The position numbers were made by a program, and so were the translations under genes. DNA of 64,000 nucleotides from Linnemannia hyalina (taxonomy: Eukaryota; Mortierellomycota; Mortierellomycetes; Mortierellales; Mortierellaceae): contig JAHRHY010000004.1 in NCBI GenBank assembly GCA_019671135.1, positions 124,001 through 188,000 on the forward strand, written 5' to 3'. Within the stretch, counting starts at the first letter, position 1, and every line of letters begins with the position of its first letter. A model generated the notes under the pieces. That model was not told where the DNA came from. It saw only the letters and a program-made list of their open reading frames with translations, and made no database searches. This document shows, piece after piece, positions 20,251 to 31,356 of the stretch.

Positions 20251-21100
20251 GGTCGAAAAGATCAAGGCATGGTGGAAAAGAGGGAAAGACGAGAGGGCAG
20301 AGATGGCCAGAGACGCTGAAAAAGTGCAAACTGATCAAAGGACGCCGGAAAAAAAAGGAAAGGGCGAGGAATCAAAGGAAAGAGAAAATGAGGGCAGAGA
20401 TGGTCAAGGGATGCGGGGGGGAAAAGAGGGGAAGAGGCGATGTCCAAGTGGGCATGCTGGAATAAAGGAAGGGGCGGGGATGATCAGCAGAGATCAACGT
20501 TATAGCGCCTGAGCGGGGACAAGCATCCACCTCGTCAAGTAAAAAAGAAATGGAAGGGAACCCTCTAATAGGCTAGAAATGGATGGTGTTTATTGCACAG
20601 AGGGCTAGGATATTTATATGGGTAGTTTACTAGAGGTAAGGGATGAAGGGCGAAAAATGGTGACAGAAAGGAATAAAGAATATGGAATTAAGGACTGACG
20701 AATGCAGACTGTGATAATGTAGCAAGCACAAATAAATACCCCGCCTCCCCTCTACAATAAGCATTATCCATTTCTTACTTCTTTCTTCCTTCTTTCTTAC
20801 TTCTTTCTTACTTCTTTCTTACTTCTCCACCATACAACCGTTTAGCCTTCATACAAATATCCCGCACCAACCAACACCATTACATATGATCATCGCCAGA
20901 GTCCTCCTGATCTCACTCGCTGCAGCTGTTACTCCAGCTCTGGCGCTCCAGTGTACTGGAGACTTGAAACCATATTGCTGCGATTCCACTGCTCTGACCC
21001 CGAGAGGCTATACAGGGATGAAATGTGTTAGCATGGGCGATGGTGGGTGTCCCCTATACGGCGTCTGCTGTCAGCATTTGGACAACGGGGTGGCATACTA
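20036..21100 (+). repeat. Segmental duplication, copy B (uninterrupted)
   Basis: Matches 6784-7205 plus 9507-10,130. Between the two homologous halves there are only about 22 bp here, against the 2.3-kb piggyBac element in copy A. Contains the intact secreted-protein gene and its promoter. Confidence 0.85.
20727..20740 (+). promoter_or_regulatory. TATA-like element of the secreted-protein gene
   Basis: AAATAAATACCCC about 150 bp upstream of the ATG at 20,886, at the same spacing as ATATAAATACCCC in copy A. A CT-rich stretch of TTTCTTACTTC units (20,776-20,825) lies between it and the start codon. Confidence 0.5.
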
Positions 21101-21158
21101 CTGTGGATTGCCAGAGGGACCTCCCGCATGCACCGGGGGTCCTGCAACCATGAAATGA
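20886..21158 (+). CDS. Small secreted Cys-rich protein with a hydrophobin-like cysteine pattern (90 aa)
   Basis: Intronless, ATG at 20,886 to TGA. Residues 1-21 form a clear signal peptide (MIIARVLLISLAAAVTPALA), with cleavage likely just before LQC. The mature 70 residues carry nine cysteines spaced C-x7-CC-x14-C-x7-C-x5-CC-x10-C-x8-C. The first eight follow the order C, CC, C, C, CC, C that defines hydrophobins, although the spacings are shorter than in class I and the mature chain is Gly/Pro-rich rather than strongly hydrophobic. Hydrophobins are well established in Dikarya, so this could be convergent. A role at the cell surface or in secretion is inferred only from the leader and cysteines. 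The sister copy at 9,921 is frameshifted. TATA-like promoter and duplicated context as described there. Confidence 0.75.
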   Translation: MIIARVLLISLAAAVTPALALQCTGDLKPYCCDSTALTPRGYTGMKCVSMGDGGCPLYGVCCQHLDNGVAYYCGLPEGPPACTGGPATMK

Positions 21159-21707
21159 AAACGACTATTTAGCCATAACACTGTTCCATTTTTTTTTTTT
21201 TTGGATAATAAAGCGACCAAAAAATACGTATGATGCGACGATCTGACAGCACTCGGAAGAACGTGTCCTGTACTTGTTATGGTTTTATTGTGTGAATTAG
21301 AAGAGTGCCAGCAACTTCGCTTGCGGAAGGAGGTGAAAAATAAGAAAGGACATGGTTTGTCTCTTTTTTTTTTTTTTTTTTTTTTTTTGGGAGGGGGGGG
21401 ATCTGAAGTGCTGGACAAGAATGATCAATCTTTTTCTGCGATTTCGACTTTTTTTTTTTTGGTGGAAATGCTGCTCATTCAATGTTCCGACTGGCCCTCA
21501 GATTCCTGTCATTCGTTCTCTTGTAGCCTCATGCATCACAACTTGCCTTTCTTTGCATGGACCGACATTGTTTCATGGTCAGAATTGAAAAGCCTGATTC
21601 CGCATGAATCATTTAGTTGGATCGTATGCATCACCGTTTCCTTTTTCAACTTGTAGGGTCTTTTCAGTATCTTTCTACCTTCAAACTTCAATGGGTTACG
21701 TCCTTAA
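21159..21707. other. 3' flank of the secreted-protein gene; poly(T) tracts, no gene
   Basis: Contains T runs near 21,190-21,202, 21,363-21,388 and 21,450-21,460. No coding support on either strand. Confidence 0.6.
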
Positions 21708-22828
21708 TTATATATAGCCTTCTATCAAAGGCTTGCCTGCCTTGATCCAAGTGAATGTATTGGTTCTGTTTCGTCCTGCCAGCTGAATTAGTCGCTGCAA
21801 GGTTGAGCAGTTTTTTTGTTTATTTGTTTGTCCCGATTGATATCTGAGTATCCTAATGCCGACGGATAGGGGACGGAACCAAGGCGACCTTTCAACTCCA
21901 AGGTATAATCCATCATCTTTGGCACCCTAGGTGCTCTTGATGGCGTCCACTGTGCCCGCCCGCCAAGAGCATGTGCAAGAACCTCAACCATGCAGAGTAA
22001 CAATGGCAGTATGCTGCACCACGAGATCTAGCAGTATACCAAGCCACCTTTCAAGCACGAAGGTGCCGGTTTTTTTTTTGGAAAATTACCTGTTAAATGT
22101 AACTCTCCGCCTTTGGAATGCATCCAGCATTGCCAAACTCACCGGTAAAGTTATTGTACATGCTACTCCAAGCCACTTGATCTTCCCACGGCATCTCCAC
22201 CGTGAAATGCAGGGGAGAAGTACAAAAGCAAAAAGACCTTCTTGCTTGTCGACCTCTTTTGCAATAATTCTCTCGCAAGCGTAAGGGGTACCAATGGACT
22301 TGCGCGCCATAAAGGGCCATTGGATACTTTTTAAACCCTTCCTTGGTGACCTTGTGCTTGGAGAGTTTCCCAAGAAAAAGGAAAAGTAATTTTGCAAGCA
22401 GCAAGGAACAAGCACGCTTGTCACATACTTCTGCACAATAGAGTAGGGCAGCGCAAAAAAGCAAACACAGTTCACCTCTTGTTGTTTTTTCGTTGTGGAT
22501 AGACCTTAACTTGCTACAATTGTGGATCACAACAGTAACACCCTACTTTTCAGAGTCGATGGCAGACATACACTGGGCAGCGTTCATATATATCAACGAC
22601 CCAAACACCTTCTTCCCACCAGCGCATCCAGAGGCATCAGAAGTGTTCTTCTGAAAAGCCCACGAGATGTCCTTGAGCCGACCGCTCTCAATCTTCACCA
22701 GGATAGCTTTCAATTCAGCATCATCCTCCCTCTTTCCCGTCTCAGTCTCATCTTCTTTGTCCTGCAGACCCTGTACTTTCTCACTGCTCTCACTTCGTTC
22801 TGTCGTTCCCTCCAGGAACCATCACTGA
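21708..22828 (-). pseudogene. Unrecognised protein, broken by stops
   Basis: The minus strand opens behind an AG near 22,828 and reads GTTERSESSEKVQGLQDKED, then DDAELKAILVKIESGRLKDI, SWAFQKNTSDASGCAGGKKV, FGSLIYMNAAQCMSAIDSEK, a TAG, GVTVVIHNCSKLRSIHNEKT, LSKHKVTKEGFKKYPMALYG, QVHWYPLRLRENY, and later VDAIKSTxGAKDDGLYLGVE (x = TAG) and RSPWFRPLSVGIRILRYQSG, ending TAA at 21,708. The blocks are strongly protein-like, but frames change near 22,270 and 22,090 and two TAGs interrupt. I do not recognise the family. It may belong to the same lineage-specific expansions as the pseudogenes at 14-19 kb. Confidence 0.5.
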
Positions 22829-22949
22829 GACCATCCTTATTTCCCTCCAATTCACTTGAGGTTATCTGGAAGGTAGCCAATCCCTCGATAAGTCATGTAT
22901 AAGTCACTCTCGGGCCTGGTTTCGAAAGTTATTCGCCATAGGTGTCTTG

Positions 22950-23330
22950 GTCAACATGTGGTGTGCCCTGCTGGTATGAGAACCGTTCCTTGAGCTGCTG
23001 TCGTTGGTGGTGCCTTTGATCGGCAAGCACACCTTCGGGTCCTGCATTGGTGCCCGTCTATCGTTCCGGATAATTCATTTGTCCATTTGGGTCCACTCGA
23101 TCTCATCCCACCAGCAGCGGTTGAACCCCGAATACATAACCAGTTGGAAGTCTAGCCACCCAACCTATCGACCTCTCTGTCTGTTAGGCCGCCGGTTTCG
23201 AACATATACTGAACCAGTTCCTCCTCGTCGCTGAGGTTGTTGACATCGTCATCGTCGCATGCGGATACCGGCGAGCTTCAATCTTCAGGAAGGCTGTAGT
23301 CATACAAGTATTTTGCGCGCCGGTTTTGGT
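22950..23330 (-). pseudogene. Unrecognised coding fragment, broken by stops
   Basis: Minus strand: KYLYDYSLPED, TGA, SSPVSACDDDDVNNLSDEEE, LVQYMFETGGLTDREVDRLG, G, TAG, TSNWLCIRGSTAAGGMRSSG, PKWTNELSGTIDGHQCRTR. An acidic low-complexity linker precedes a helical part. It could be the N-terminal region of the pseudogene at 21,708-22,828 or an independent fragment. Confidence 0.4.
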
Positions 23331-24154
23331 TGCGAAGGCTGCGGAGTGGATTTGCGAACGCTCTCTAGGGCCCTGCCTATACAAAAATGAGGAAACAGAC
23401 AGTTGGGAAACCCACAGCAGGAAGAGAAAATACAGGGGTAACGATTCCAAGGGTGTACTGCAGGAGAGAGGAAAAGGACTTTAAGAGGACATCAAGGTAG
23501 CAAGTGAGAAAGAAGGTCATATGACGGAGAAAGGCCTATTAGCGTACTTGAACATAGACAAAGGCACACCTCGCACGAATAGAAGGGTGTTAGAACGGTG
23601 GGGTAGGAGGAAGGAGAAGATATTGCTAGAGACAACAAAGGAAAAGACGATCGCGTGGGTAGAGTGATAAAGTAGGGAGAGAGGGTGGATAGTTGGTCAA
23701 ACGAGGTTTGTTGTTGGCTGTGCAGGTGCTGCATTCTTTGTGAGTGTACTATTTTGCTAGGCCACACTTGCCGCTGAACGAAAATTAACAGCTTTGAAAG
23801 GTTTATGAGTTTGTGATGTTCGAGGTTGATGATTTTGCATCTGGACCATGACCATGAACACATTCAGCGATCTTGATTACATTAGCAAGGTTTTCATATG
23901 GGAATGTGATCAGATCTACTTCCAACCATCCTCTTGATGCTGACTTCTTCATATCTCTTACCGCATGAGTATGTGAGTATGGCTTACCGAAGACTGGGGG
24001 CGAGTTTTTTTCTCAATGGAAAGTTAACGACCAACAAATGTCACAGCCGAGTATGCACCTGTGGCATGCTTCTCAATGTTATTAATCCGTGACACCAAAT
24101 AAGAGCAAAAGATATAAAGCAGGAGGTTTATTTGTTCTCTTTCGAGAAAATCAT
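23331..24154. other. Gap between the repeat-rich and gene-rich halves
   Basis: No supported gene or repeat family. The only open frames are short and unconserved in appearance. Includes the 3' flank of the START-domain gene. Confidence 0.55.
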
Positions 24155-25748
24155 TTATCGTCGCTGTCTTCGGAGGCGGGCAATGGTGGGTCCCAGAACT
24201 GCAAGGACAATGGTCATGACGACCACTCGATTGGCATTGACAGGACTGCTTCCGTATCCCAGGTTCTGCTTAAAACCCTCCCAGAGCCCCCTGAACGTGC
24301 TTGATCGCTTCCTCTCGACGGCATTGTTGGATCTGTTGCTGGGGAGATGTCCGTTATCGTGTCCGTTAATACTGTGTGTATTGTGGAGCGCTCCTAGCGA
24401 CAAGCCGCGTTGAGTCTTGAGGTCGTGCACTTCCTCCTCCTCTTCTTCTTCAACTCCATTATCGCCATCTTGAGCCGCTTTGGCATCGACTTCCTTGCGG
24501 GCGGCGATGACTTTCTCTAGAGCCTTGGACTCCTGGTAGGGCGATATCCCCGGGATCATCTTGTTGACATTGCGGATTCCTTCAGGCACAGCCTTTGTTG
24601 ACACTACAATAACAATTGCGAAAGCACAAAATAGTGTTAGCAAAAAGCACGTTTGAGCATTTTTTCCAGAGTGAAGTGGTTCTTGAATCAAGAAAGTTAG
24701 AAATATAAATGTGTACCGAGCTGAATGACTTTGTCGGGGATCCATCCCTTGAGATCGGCATCCATCAACTGGACGAGACGGCACTTGTTGGGCTGTCCAG
24801 GCTCTGGCCCGATGATCTGTCCAGCGACTCCCATCTCCATCCTGACAATCTTCTCCTTGGTCCTCTCGGGCATGAGCGAGTGTTCAATCGAAGACGTGAC
24901 ATTAAAGTACCGTCCATCATCCAGCTCCTTGATCGCTCCAAGTAAAACGGTATCGCGGGAGGAGGTTGGCCATATTCCCTTGGTGCGGACGTATAACACC
25001 TTGACGCCGGGCGAAACCTCAGTCAGAGCCTTGGCCTCCTCACAGAGGGGATCCCACTCCAAACGACGGCTAACCTCGGAGAGGGTATCGAAGGTCACTG
25101 CGGGGGTGTTGTCCATGACAGCTATGATTTTGTAGCACATGGGTCGGTCCTTGAACTGGTACACCTCAATCAATCCTGGGGATGTTTCCTCAAAGACCTT
25201 GACCCAGATGTCCTTGTTGTCGATGTAGTCCATGAACTTTTTCTCCATAGCGATCAGCTCTCTGGCATAGGGCTGCTCCTTTTTCTTCTTGGTCTTCTTC
25301 GGTCCTTCAGTTGTCGTGGTTGTTGACGCCTTGGGTGTAGCAGCCTTTTTTGCTTTCTTCTTGATTGTGGGAGCTCCATTGACAAGGGCAAGTTTGGTGG
25401 TTCCGTTGGCCAACGAAGTCTTGACAGGGCGAAGAGTCTCGGCTGACTGTACAGCGACCTGGGCCGGGAAGAGTCGTTCGCTCAGATCAGGTAGGCCGAA
25501 CAGCTTGCGGAAAGCGAGAACAAAAATGAGTTCAAAGAACACATAGTGAACCTTGTCCAGGATGCCATTTAAGAACACTGTAGGCGCCGGAGTTAAAAAG
25601 AAAGAGTCAGGCACATGTCACTCTCACATGGGGCTGGATATAGTATCACTGAGCTTGTGGGTAACCTACACTGGTTGACGAGGTAGAGGATGGTGTAGGG
25701 GGTGACCAGGACCAGCATGGCCAGGGGAGACTGTGTCGAGTCGCCCAT
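24155..25748 (-). CDS. START-domain lipid-transfer protein with membrane anchor (462 aa)
   Basis: Exons (minus order) 25748-25670, 25577-24717 and 24603-24155; phases close. The N-terminus has a hydrophobic segment crossing the first intron (LAMLVLVTPYTILYLVNQ) and a second one (VHYVFFELIFVLAF), then a Lys-rich low-complexity linker. Residues about 110-320 form a StAR-related lipid-transfer domain: WVKVFEETSPGLIEVYQFKD, VSRRLEWDPLCEEAKALTEV, LYVRTKGIWPTSSRDTVLLG and GWIPDKVIQL fit the START helix-grip fold, including the conserved W-P-SRD block. The tail holds an acidic run (VEEEEEEEVH) and a final hydrophobic helix with a basic end (VVVMTIVLAVLGPTIARLRR). Likely binds a lipid at an organelle membrane; the ligand cannot be read from sequence. 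An upstream in-frame ATG at 25,799 is possible, but the one at 25,748 sits in better context. Confidence 0.85.
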
Positions 25749-27034
25749 TGTCGCAGATGTGGTGGGGTTCGTTGTAATGAGAGTGTGGGGGAATTGCAAT
25801 TAACAAGTAAGTTTTCAGTCTCGGAAAATAAGGTCGGATGGAGATGTGGTCGAGGGAGGAAGGGAGGGGGGCGACAATGGGGGGGTGATGACCAATAGTG
25901 GGATGAAGAGGAGAAGGAGGACACAGAGGGCAAGTGATGAGTCAAGAGGGGGAGTGAGAGTAGAGTGTGTGCGAGAGAGAGAGAGAAAGAGAGAGAGAAG
26001 GAGAGAGGTGAAGAGGGAGAGGAGAAAAAGGGAAGAACAGTGGCGTATTTGAAATCAACAGCAAAGTGCACCGAGGCCAAAAGGGTACAAAACCTGATTG
26101 ATCCTTTGCCTCAGGAGGTGGGCTCACTCCCTCGACGCAAATTCATCTCCCTGTCCATTGTCCATTGTCCGTTCTTGAGGGTGACTGTCGGCACGGCTGA
26201 ATACAAAGTCAAGCCTCGTCATCCACACCACATTGTCCTACCTTCCTCGGCACACACACACCACGCTTCGTTCTCTTCCTTCTTTTCTCCTTCATTCATC
26301 CACACTGCAACCGAACAGACAAGGCACAAACCACTGTGCACATGGGAACACGGGTGGCACTGTACATGTGTACATCTGCTCTCATACAAACAAAGAAAGA
26401 AGAAGGACGTCCTGCATTTCTGCTGACAACTCAAAAACCTAAATAGGCACACCACATAAATTCGGTCTTCGCGTGCGTCTGTCGATCATGAACAACAGTC
26501 CACAACGGCGACCGATCCCATGCTTGCCTTGCCTTGTACTCCTTTGCCGCGTTTTCATCCATTGCATCAGTAAGCGGACTTGGCAGACACTTTATCTGAT
26601 GTGCGAACGTGGTAAGTCTTCTTCCTTACATGCTCGTATTAATACACCTCTTTTCATCAATTAATACTGGTTGTTAAGAACACTTTCACCTCACAACAAC
26701 AACCAACAACCCATTCACCTCTGATCGACTCTTCTTCTAGCCTGTCCTTATGTCCAATCCGGAGTGATGTGGTTATGAAATGGCTGGTGATTGATCGACA
26801 GGCTGTGGTGAATTATTTGCAATAGAGACTGACGAGAGGCTAGGCAAACACATAGACATAGACGGGGTTGACACAGAGGACGATGATTACATGGACCATC
26901 GTTCGCTTCACAGTTCTCACGCACAAGCAAATGCATATTCATCAAGGGGTGAGAGAGGAAGAAAGAGAGTGACCAACGTTTGACTCTCCCCCCATTTTAT
27001 GAGTGTAAACACACATCTTAATCTCAAGTGGTTT
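25749..27034. other. Intergenic: promoter of the START gene and 3' flank of PIG-S
   Basis: Minus-strand promoter DNA with a long GA-rich microsatellite on the plus strand (about 25,845-26,035, including GAGAGAGAGAGAAAGAGAGA), that is, a CT-rich leader for the START gene. Around 26,470-26,610 a short plus-strand frame ends at GTAAGT, but no partner exon was found. Nothing else supportable. Confidence 0.6.
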
Positions 27035-29369
27035 TTATTCCTGTTTATCGTGCTTAATGTTACGGTCATCGTGGCCCTGGCTGTCCTTGTCCTTGTCCTC
27101 CTGAGCCTGCTTCTTCTTTTCCTTTAAGCGCTTCACTTCCCTCAGCAGCGACATCAGCAGCGGGACAGAGATCGGGACAAACAACGGCATGTAGATCGCA
27201 TACTTATGCTCGTCAGGAAAGTAGAGCATCGACACCATCGTTGGGTCAAAGAACGCTGTCTCAGACTTGACCAGACCATCCCGCGATGCCGCCAAGGCTT
27301 CGACATACTCCTGACGAGACAAATGTTGGCAAGAGCGTCCAATATCCCCAAGGGCATCAGTCACATCCCTTTGAATATGATCCAACACCACCATGTTGGG
27401 CGTATCTCTCACAAGGCGGGCGAGCGACGAAATCGTGGCCAATGAATCAACCAGGTTCTCGGCTGAGCGTCTCCTTAATAAGTTATCCAGCTCCCACGTC
27501 GTCGGAGCCTCGTTCAACGACTTGTGGAACACGATTGGAAAGGAAGACGATGATTGAGCCGTCGTAGACAGGTCAGTGACGCCCATGAGATCTCGCAGTT
27601 GCGTCAAAAACACTCTCATAACAGGTTCCAGATCCTGGACAGTGATCACTTCAGGGTGCTCCTCTGCTCTCTTGGTCCTGTCGGTATCGCGATTGAGGAT
27701 AGCAACGCCTCCCCAGCGTGGAATAAGGAATGAGTTAGTGGTCGATTTCGGTGCACCTGGTCCTGTTTTGATGACCAAGGGGCTTTCGCTAGGCTTGGGC
27801 ACATATGTCAAAAAGTTGAGCGATGGCAGCGATGACACCGTCGACGCTATTGTTTTCCATAACCCAAAAAAAAAGCGCACGAGGGTTAGTCAGCTACACT
27901 GTTTGCTTCGACGACTGCAAGATTCTTGTGCAACTTTTCCAATTCGTACCTAAGCTCCACTCGGCAGCATTGATAAAGTTGGGCAGCGCATCCGGTGTCA
28001 AATAGTATTCTTGTGAGCTAGAGTCCAATTGAGGAGTGAACGCCAAAGAGGCATAATGTTGGATCTGTGATTCGATCGTGAACTTTGACACGGTCGACAT
28101 GGTCTTGATGAAGGGGGCGAGATATGCTACGTTGTTAGAGTCGAACGCCATGATTAGCTATTGGTCGCAGCTGGAGGAGTTCAATTGCACGCTTGGTCTT
28201 TTCAACGAGGGGTACAGCAGCCTCACCGTGGATGACTTCCTGCATTTTCCATTCCCGAACACCATTAGAGGCATCGCCGCTGAATAAGCTAAATGTCAAT
28301 TGGTACCCTGGGGCGTATTTGACCGTCTTGAGCTGATCTTGTACCTTGCGCACTCCCTGAGTGTCCTCGTTGGTGTTGAGCAATTGGCGGATAATCCTTT
28401 CTTCTGATCCAAATACAGCGCCTGAGGTCTCTACAATGGTGTCGATGATATGATCTACAGGCAATAATAACGTGTACATTATTAGCTCAGTAAATCACAT
28501 CGCAGTGCATCATAGCCTTGTAGGTACGTTGCAACATCTTACCAGTGTTCCAAGATTGGACTTGAATGAATCCTTGGCGCTGACTCCGTATGCTTGCATG
28601 TGTCACATTGCTAGGTGAAATATAAAAGTCGTATGTTCCGGGAACTGTGCTGGTACGATCTAATAATGTGAAAGGGTCACAAAAGGTTACTTATGACTGG
28701 CGAATATACTGGGACATTACAGCATTCGGTTCCTTTAACAAAAGCGAATCTTATCCTTGCCTGTGATATCCTTATTGATAGATCCTGTCCAAGGCTTGCC
28801 TGCGATAAACTCTACCGCTAATAAAGACTCTTTGACGCCATGGGCCGTGTTCAGTTCCTGAACTCGTCTGATAACTCCTTGAGTGACGTCGCTCAATGTT
28901 GGGTTGTTCCCGCTCTGCTGTTGTTTTGTTTCTGAGAGATGAAGATTCACGCGAATAGGGAACTTTGGTTGGCAGGTCTACATACAGGATCATAAGAGGA
29001 CAGTTGTTAACCAATATGTTCGAAACTAGAGAAGGGACGGGCACTCGTGTTTTTCAAGGCAAGTTTTTACCTTCCACTGGTTCCACTGGTCGATCGAATC
29101 GTAGGGAAGTTCAGCTCTGTAGACGCGTGTGGTTTTCCACCAGAGAGGCAGACCGAGGAGGACGACGGCCCATACTGAAAGGATGACCATTCGTCTTGTC
29201 TTGTCTAACGTGGAGTTGCATCGCAAGTGTGAATGAGTGGGTTCCGGTGGCCGGAAGATGCAATCGCCGTTGGCGATTAACAAAGTCAGGAGTGCCGAGG
29301 TGGCGAGTTGCCCCCCGCGAGGCAGGCTTCCTTACCGTTTGCGGCCATGGAGTGTCTGTCAGCAGACAT
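27035..29369 (-). CDS. GPI17: GPI transamidase subunit PIG-S/Gpi17 (579 aa)
   Basis: Subunit of the ER-membrane complex that attaches GPI anchors to proteins. Seven exons (minus order): 29369-29336, 29204-29071, 28977-28740, 28659-28543, 28454-28227, 28126-27950, 27846-27035; all phases close. Residues about 12-35 are the N-terminal transmembrane segment with the family signature TRRMVILSVWAVVLLGLPLW followed by WKTTRVYRAELPY. The lumenal part includes TVPGTYDFYISPS, YQLTFSLFSGD, FTIESQIQHYASLAF and PRWGGVAILN, in the order expected for PIG-S. Near the C-terminus YAIYMPLFVPISVPLLMSLL is the second transmembrane helix, followed by a charged cytosolic tail (RLKEKKKQAQEDKDKDSQ). Length is normal for the family. 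The intron ending at 28,127 has its CTAAC branch-like site very close to the AG. Confidence 0.93.
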
Positions 29370-29939
29370 GGTCGATGTGTGTTTTTGTATGCTTGGATGA
29401 AAAGTAAGATGATGCTTTCTTGAGACGACTGCATCGTGGCGCTCTTTCTTTGCCAGGAACAGCCCACCGAACGACGTGACGGTTTACAAATTGAGATTTT
29501 TGGCCCAAGACGTGGATGTGTCAGGATGTGTGTCAGACTGGATAGTCATAAGCCGATCCTTTTGGTCTGGCTACGTTTAACTGTAGGACTGGGCGGCGCC
29601 CATCTAGATGGCTTGGTTCTTTCCATTGATACACCTTTGCACCTTTTACCTTGAAAAGGGCAGTCTCCAACCGTTATCTCACATCAACAATACGTGCATA
29701 CGCGGCGCGGCCAAGAGCTCAGCGAATAGGAGGCCCTGGTGCTGTGTAAGGAGGCGCGCTATTGGCGGATTAGTAATCGATGTTTATCCGTCAATGCATT
29801 GGCCAAACTACCTTTGACTTTTTCTCGTGTATAAATAACAAGCAAGGCATTTTCGTTTTTTTTTTTTTTTAAACCTATTCATTCCATATCTCTACACCCT
29901 ACCCCGCCTCCACCAACAGCACTCGCACTCTCTCACGCA
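29370..29939. promoter_or_regulatory. Divergent promoter, PIG-S (-) and aldo-keto reductase (+)
   Basis: 570 bp between the two start codons. A TATA box (GTGTATAAATAAC, about 29,829-29,841) lies about 105 bp upstream of the reductase ATG, followed by a T run and a CT-rich leader. No TATA is evident for PIG-S. Confidence 0.5.
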
Positions 29940-31254
29940 ATGGCAGCACAAAGAACAAGCCCCAAGATTATCCTCGGAACCATGACATTCGGTCTCGATA
30001 CCACCAGCGCCGAGACCTCATCCGTCAGGATTCGTGGCATCGAGAACATCAAGCCCTTCCTCGACACCTTCCACAAATACGGCCACACCGAGCTCGATAC
30101 TGCTCGCGTCTATTGCGGAGGCGATACCGAGACAGCCCTGGGTCTGATCGATACCTCTGCCTTCAAGATCGCCACCAAGGTCTGGCCGACTGGTCCTAAA
30201 GCCCACGGATCAGAGTTGTTGAGGAAGACCTTCCTTCAATCCCTGGCAGCACTCAAGACCGAGAAGGTCGACATCTTTTACCTCCACGCCCCAGACTACA
30301 CCACTCCCTTTGAGGAGACCGTCAAAGCCGTCGACGACCTTTACCGCGAGGGACGCTTTGAAAGAGTAGGTTACTGCGCCTTGCTCTTTCACGTCAACAT
30401 TTCCGATGAAGACAACAACCCGCGTTCTAACCATCCACTGCGCACTTTTTTAAAACTATGCTGTTTGCACTAGTTCGGACTCTCAAACTTCGCGGCGTGG
30501 CAGGTCACTCTTATTTACCAGCTCTGCAAACAGAGTGGTTATGTTCTCCCCACGGTGTACCAGGGCATGGTAAGTTACCCACTCTTTCATCAAGCTGTTC
30601 AAAGTCCTTGACATGTTTGCATGAATCGACGACAAAAGACAAGGCAGCAGATGGGTCAGTGCACAGATCCCCTTAACACTTTTCTCATGGTTTCATTTTC
30701 AGCCCCTAACTTACACCCAATTCGTTTTTGTTGCCGCATGCTAGTACAACCCAATCGTACGCGACATTGAGCCAGAATTGCTCCCCTGTCTCAAAAAGTT
30801 CAACATTGCCTTTTACGCATTCAACCCTCTGGCTGGAGGTCTCCTCTCCGGAAAGCACAACTTCTCCCAGCCAGAAGCCGAAGCCGGCGGCCGATTCGAC
30901 AGCAAATCCGGCCCCGGAAAATTGTACCGCGACCGGTACTGGAACACTCTTTACTTTGAGGCCATTACTTCGTTGACAAAGGCTACTCAGGAGCACAAGC
31001 TGACCTTGGTCGAAGCAACGTTGAGATGGATGTCGCATCACTCCGGACTGGATGCACAGGATGGTATTATCATCGGCGTTGGTTCGATTCAGCATCTGGA
31101 GGAGAACTTGATTGACTTCAACAAGGGTCCTTTGCCCAAGGAGGTTGTCGAGGCGTTTGATGCAGCCTGGGAACACGTCAAGGTTGCCTGCCCCAAGTAC
31201 TTCAAGGACGAGGCTGCCGCCCGCGTTATCTACAAAGCAGTCGAATCCAAGTAA
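29940..31254 (+). CDS. Aldo-keto reductase, aflatoxin-aldehyde-reductase (AKR7) type (343 aa)
   Basis: NADPH-dependent reductase of aldehydes, probably cytosolic. Exons 29940-30365, 30474-30569 and 30745-31254, all phase 0. The TIM-barrel starts at once (SPKIILGTMTFGLDTT). The catalytic tetrad can be read: Asp53 and Tyr58 in ELDTARVY, Lys80 in IATKVWPTG, His116 in FYLHAPD. Later strands FGLSNFAAWQV, YNPIVRDIEPELLP, FYAFNPLAGGLLSGK and IIIGVGSIQHLEENL match AKR7 proteins, including the NADPH-binding IxGxSxxxxLxxNL-like segment (here IGVGSIQHLEENL). Length is typical. Strong TATA box upstream suggests regulated or high expression. Convergent with Npr3, whose stop codon lies only 102 bp away. 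Confidence 0.93.
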
Positions 31255-31356
31255 ACCAACTTTCTCCTCATGGGCATAAATGACAAATAAACAAGAGACA
31301 TTCCAGTCAAGCTGCTTTTCATTCTAGTGGTAGTTGTGGGTACTTGCATGAGTTAT

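Noticed and set aside
26473..26664. 63-codon frame ending in a good GTAAGT donor
   Set aside because: No downstream exon in any phase and no recognisable protein sequence. Might belong to a non-coding transcript.
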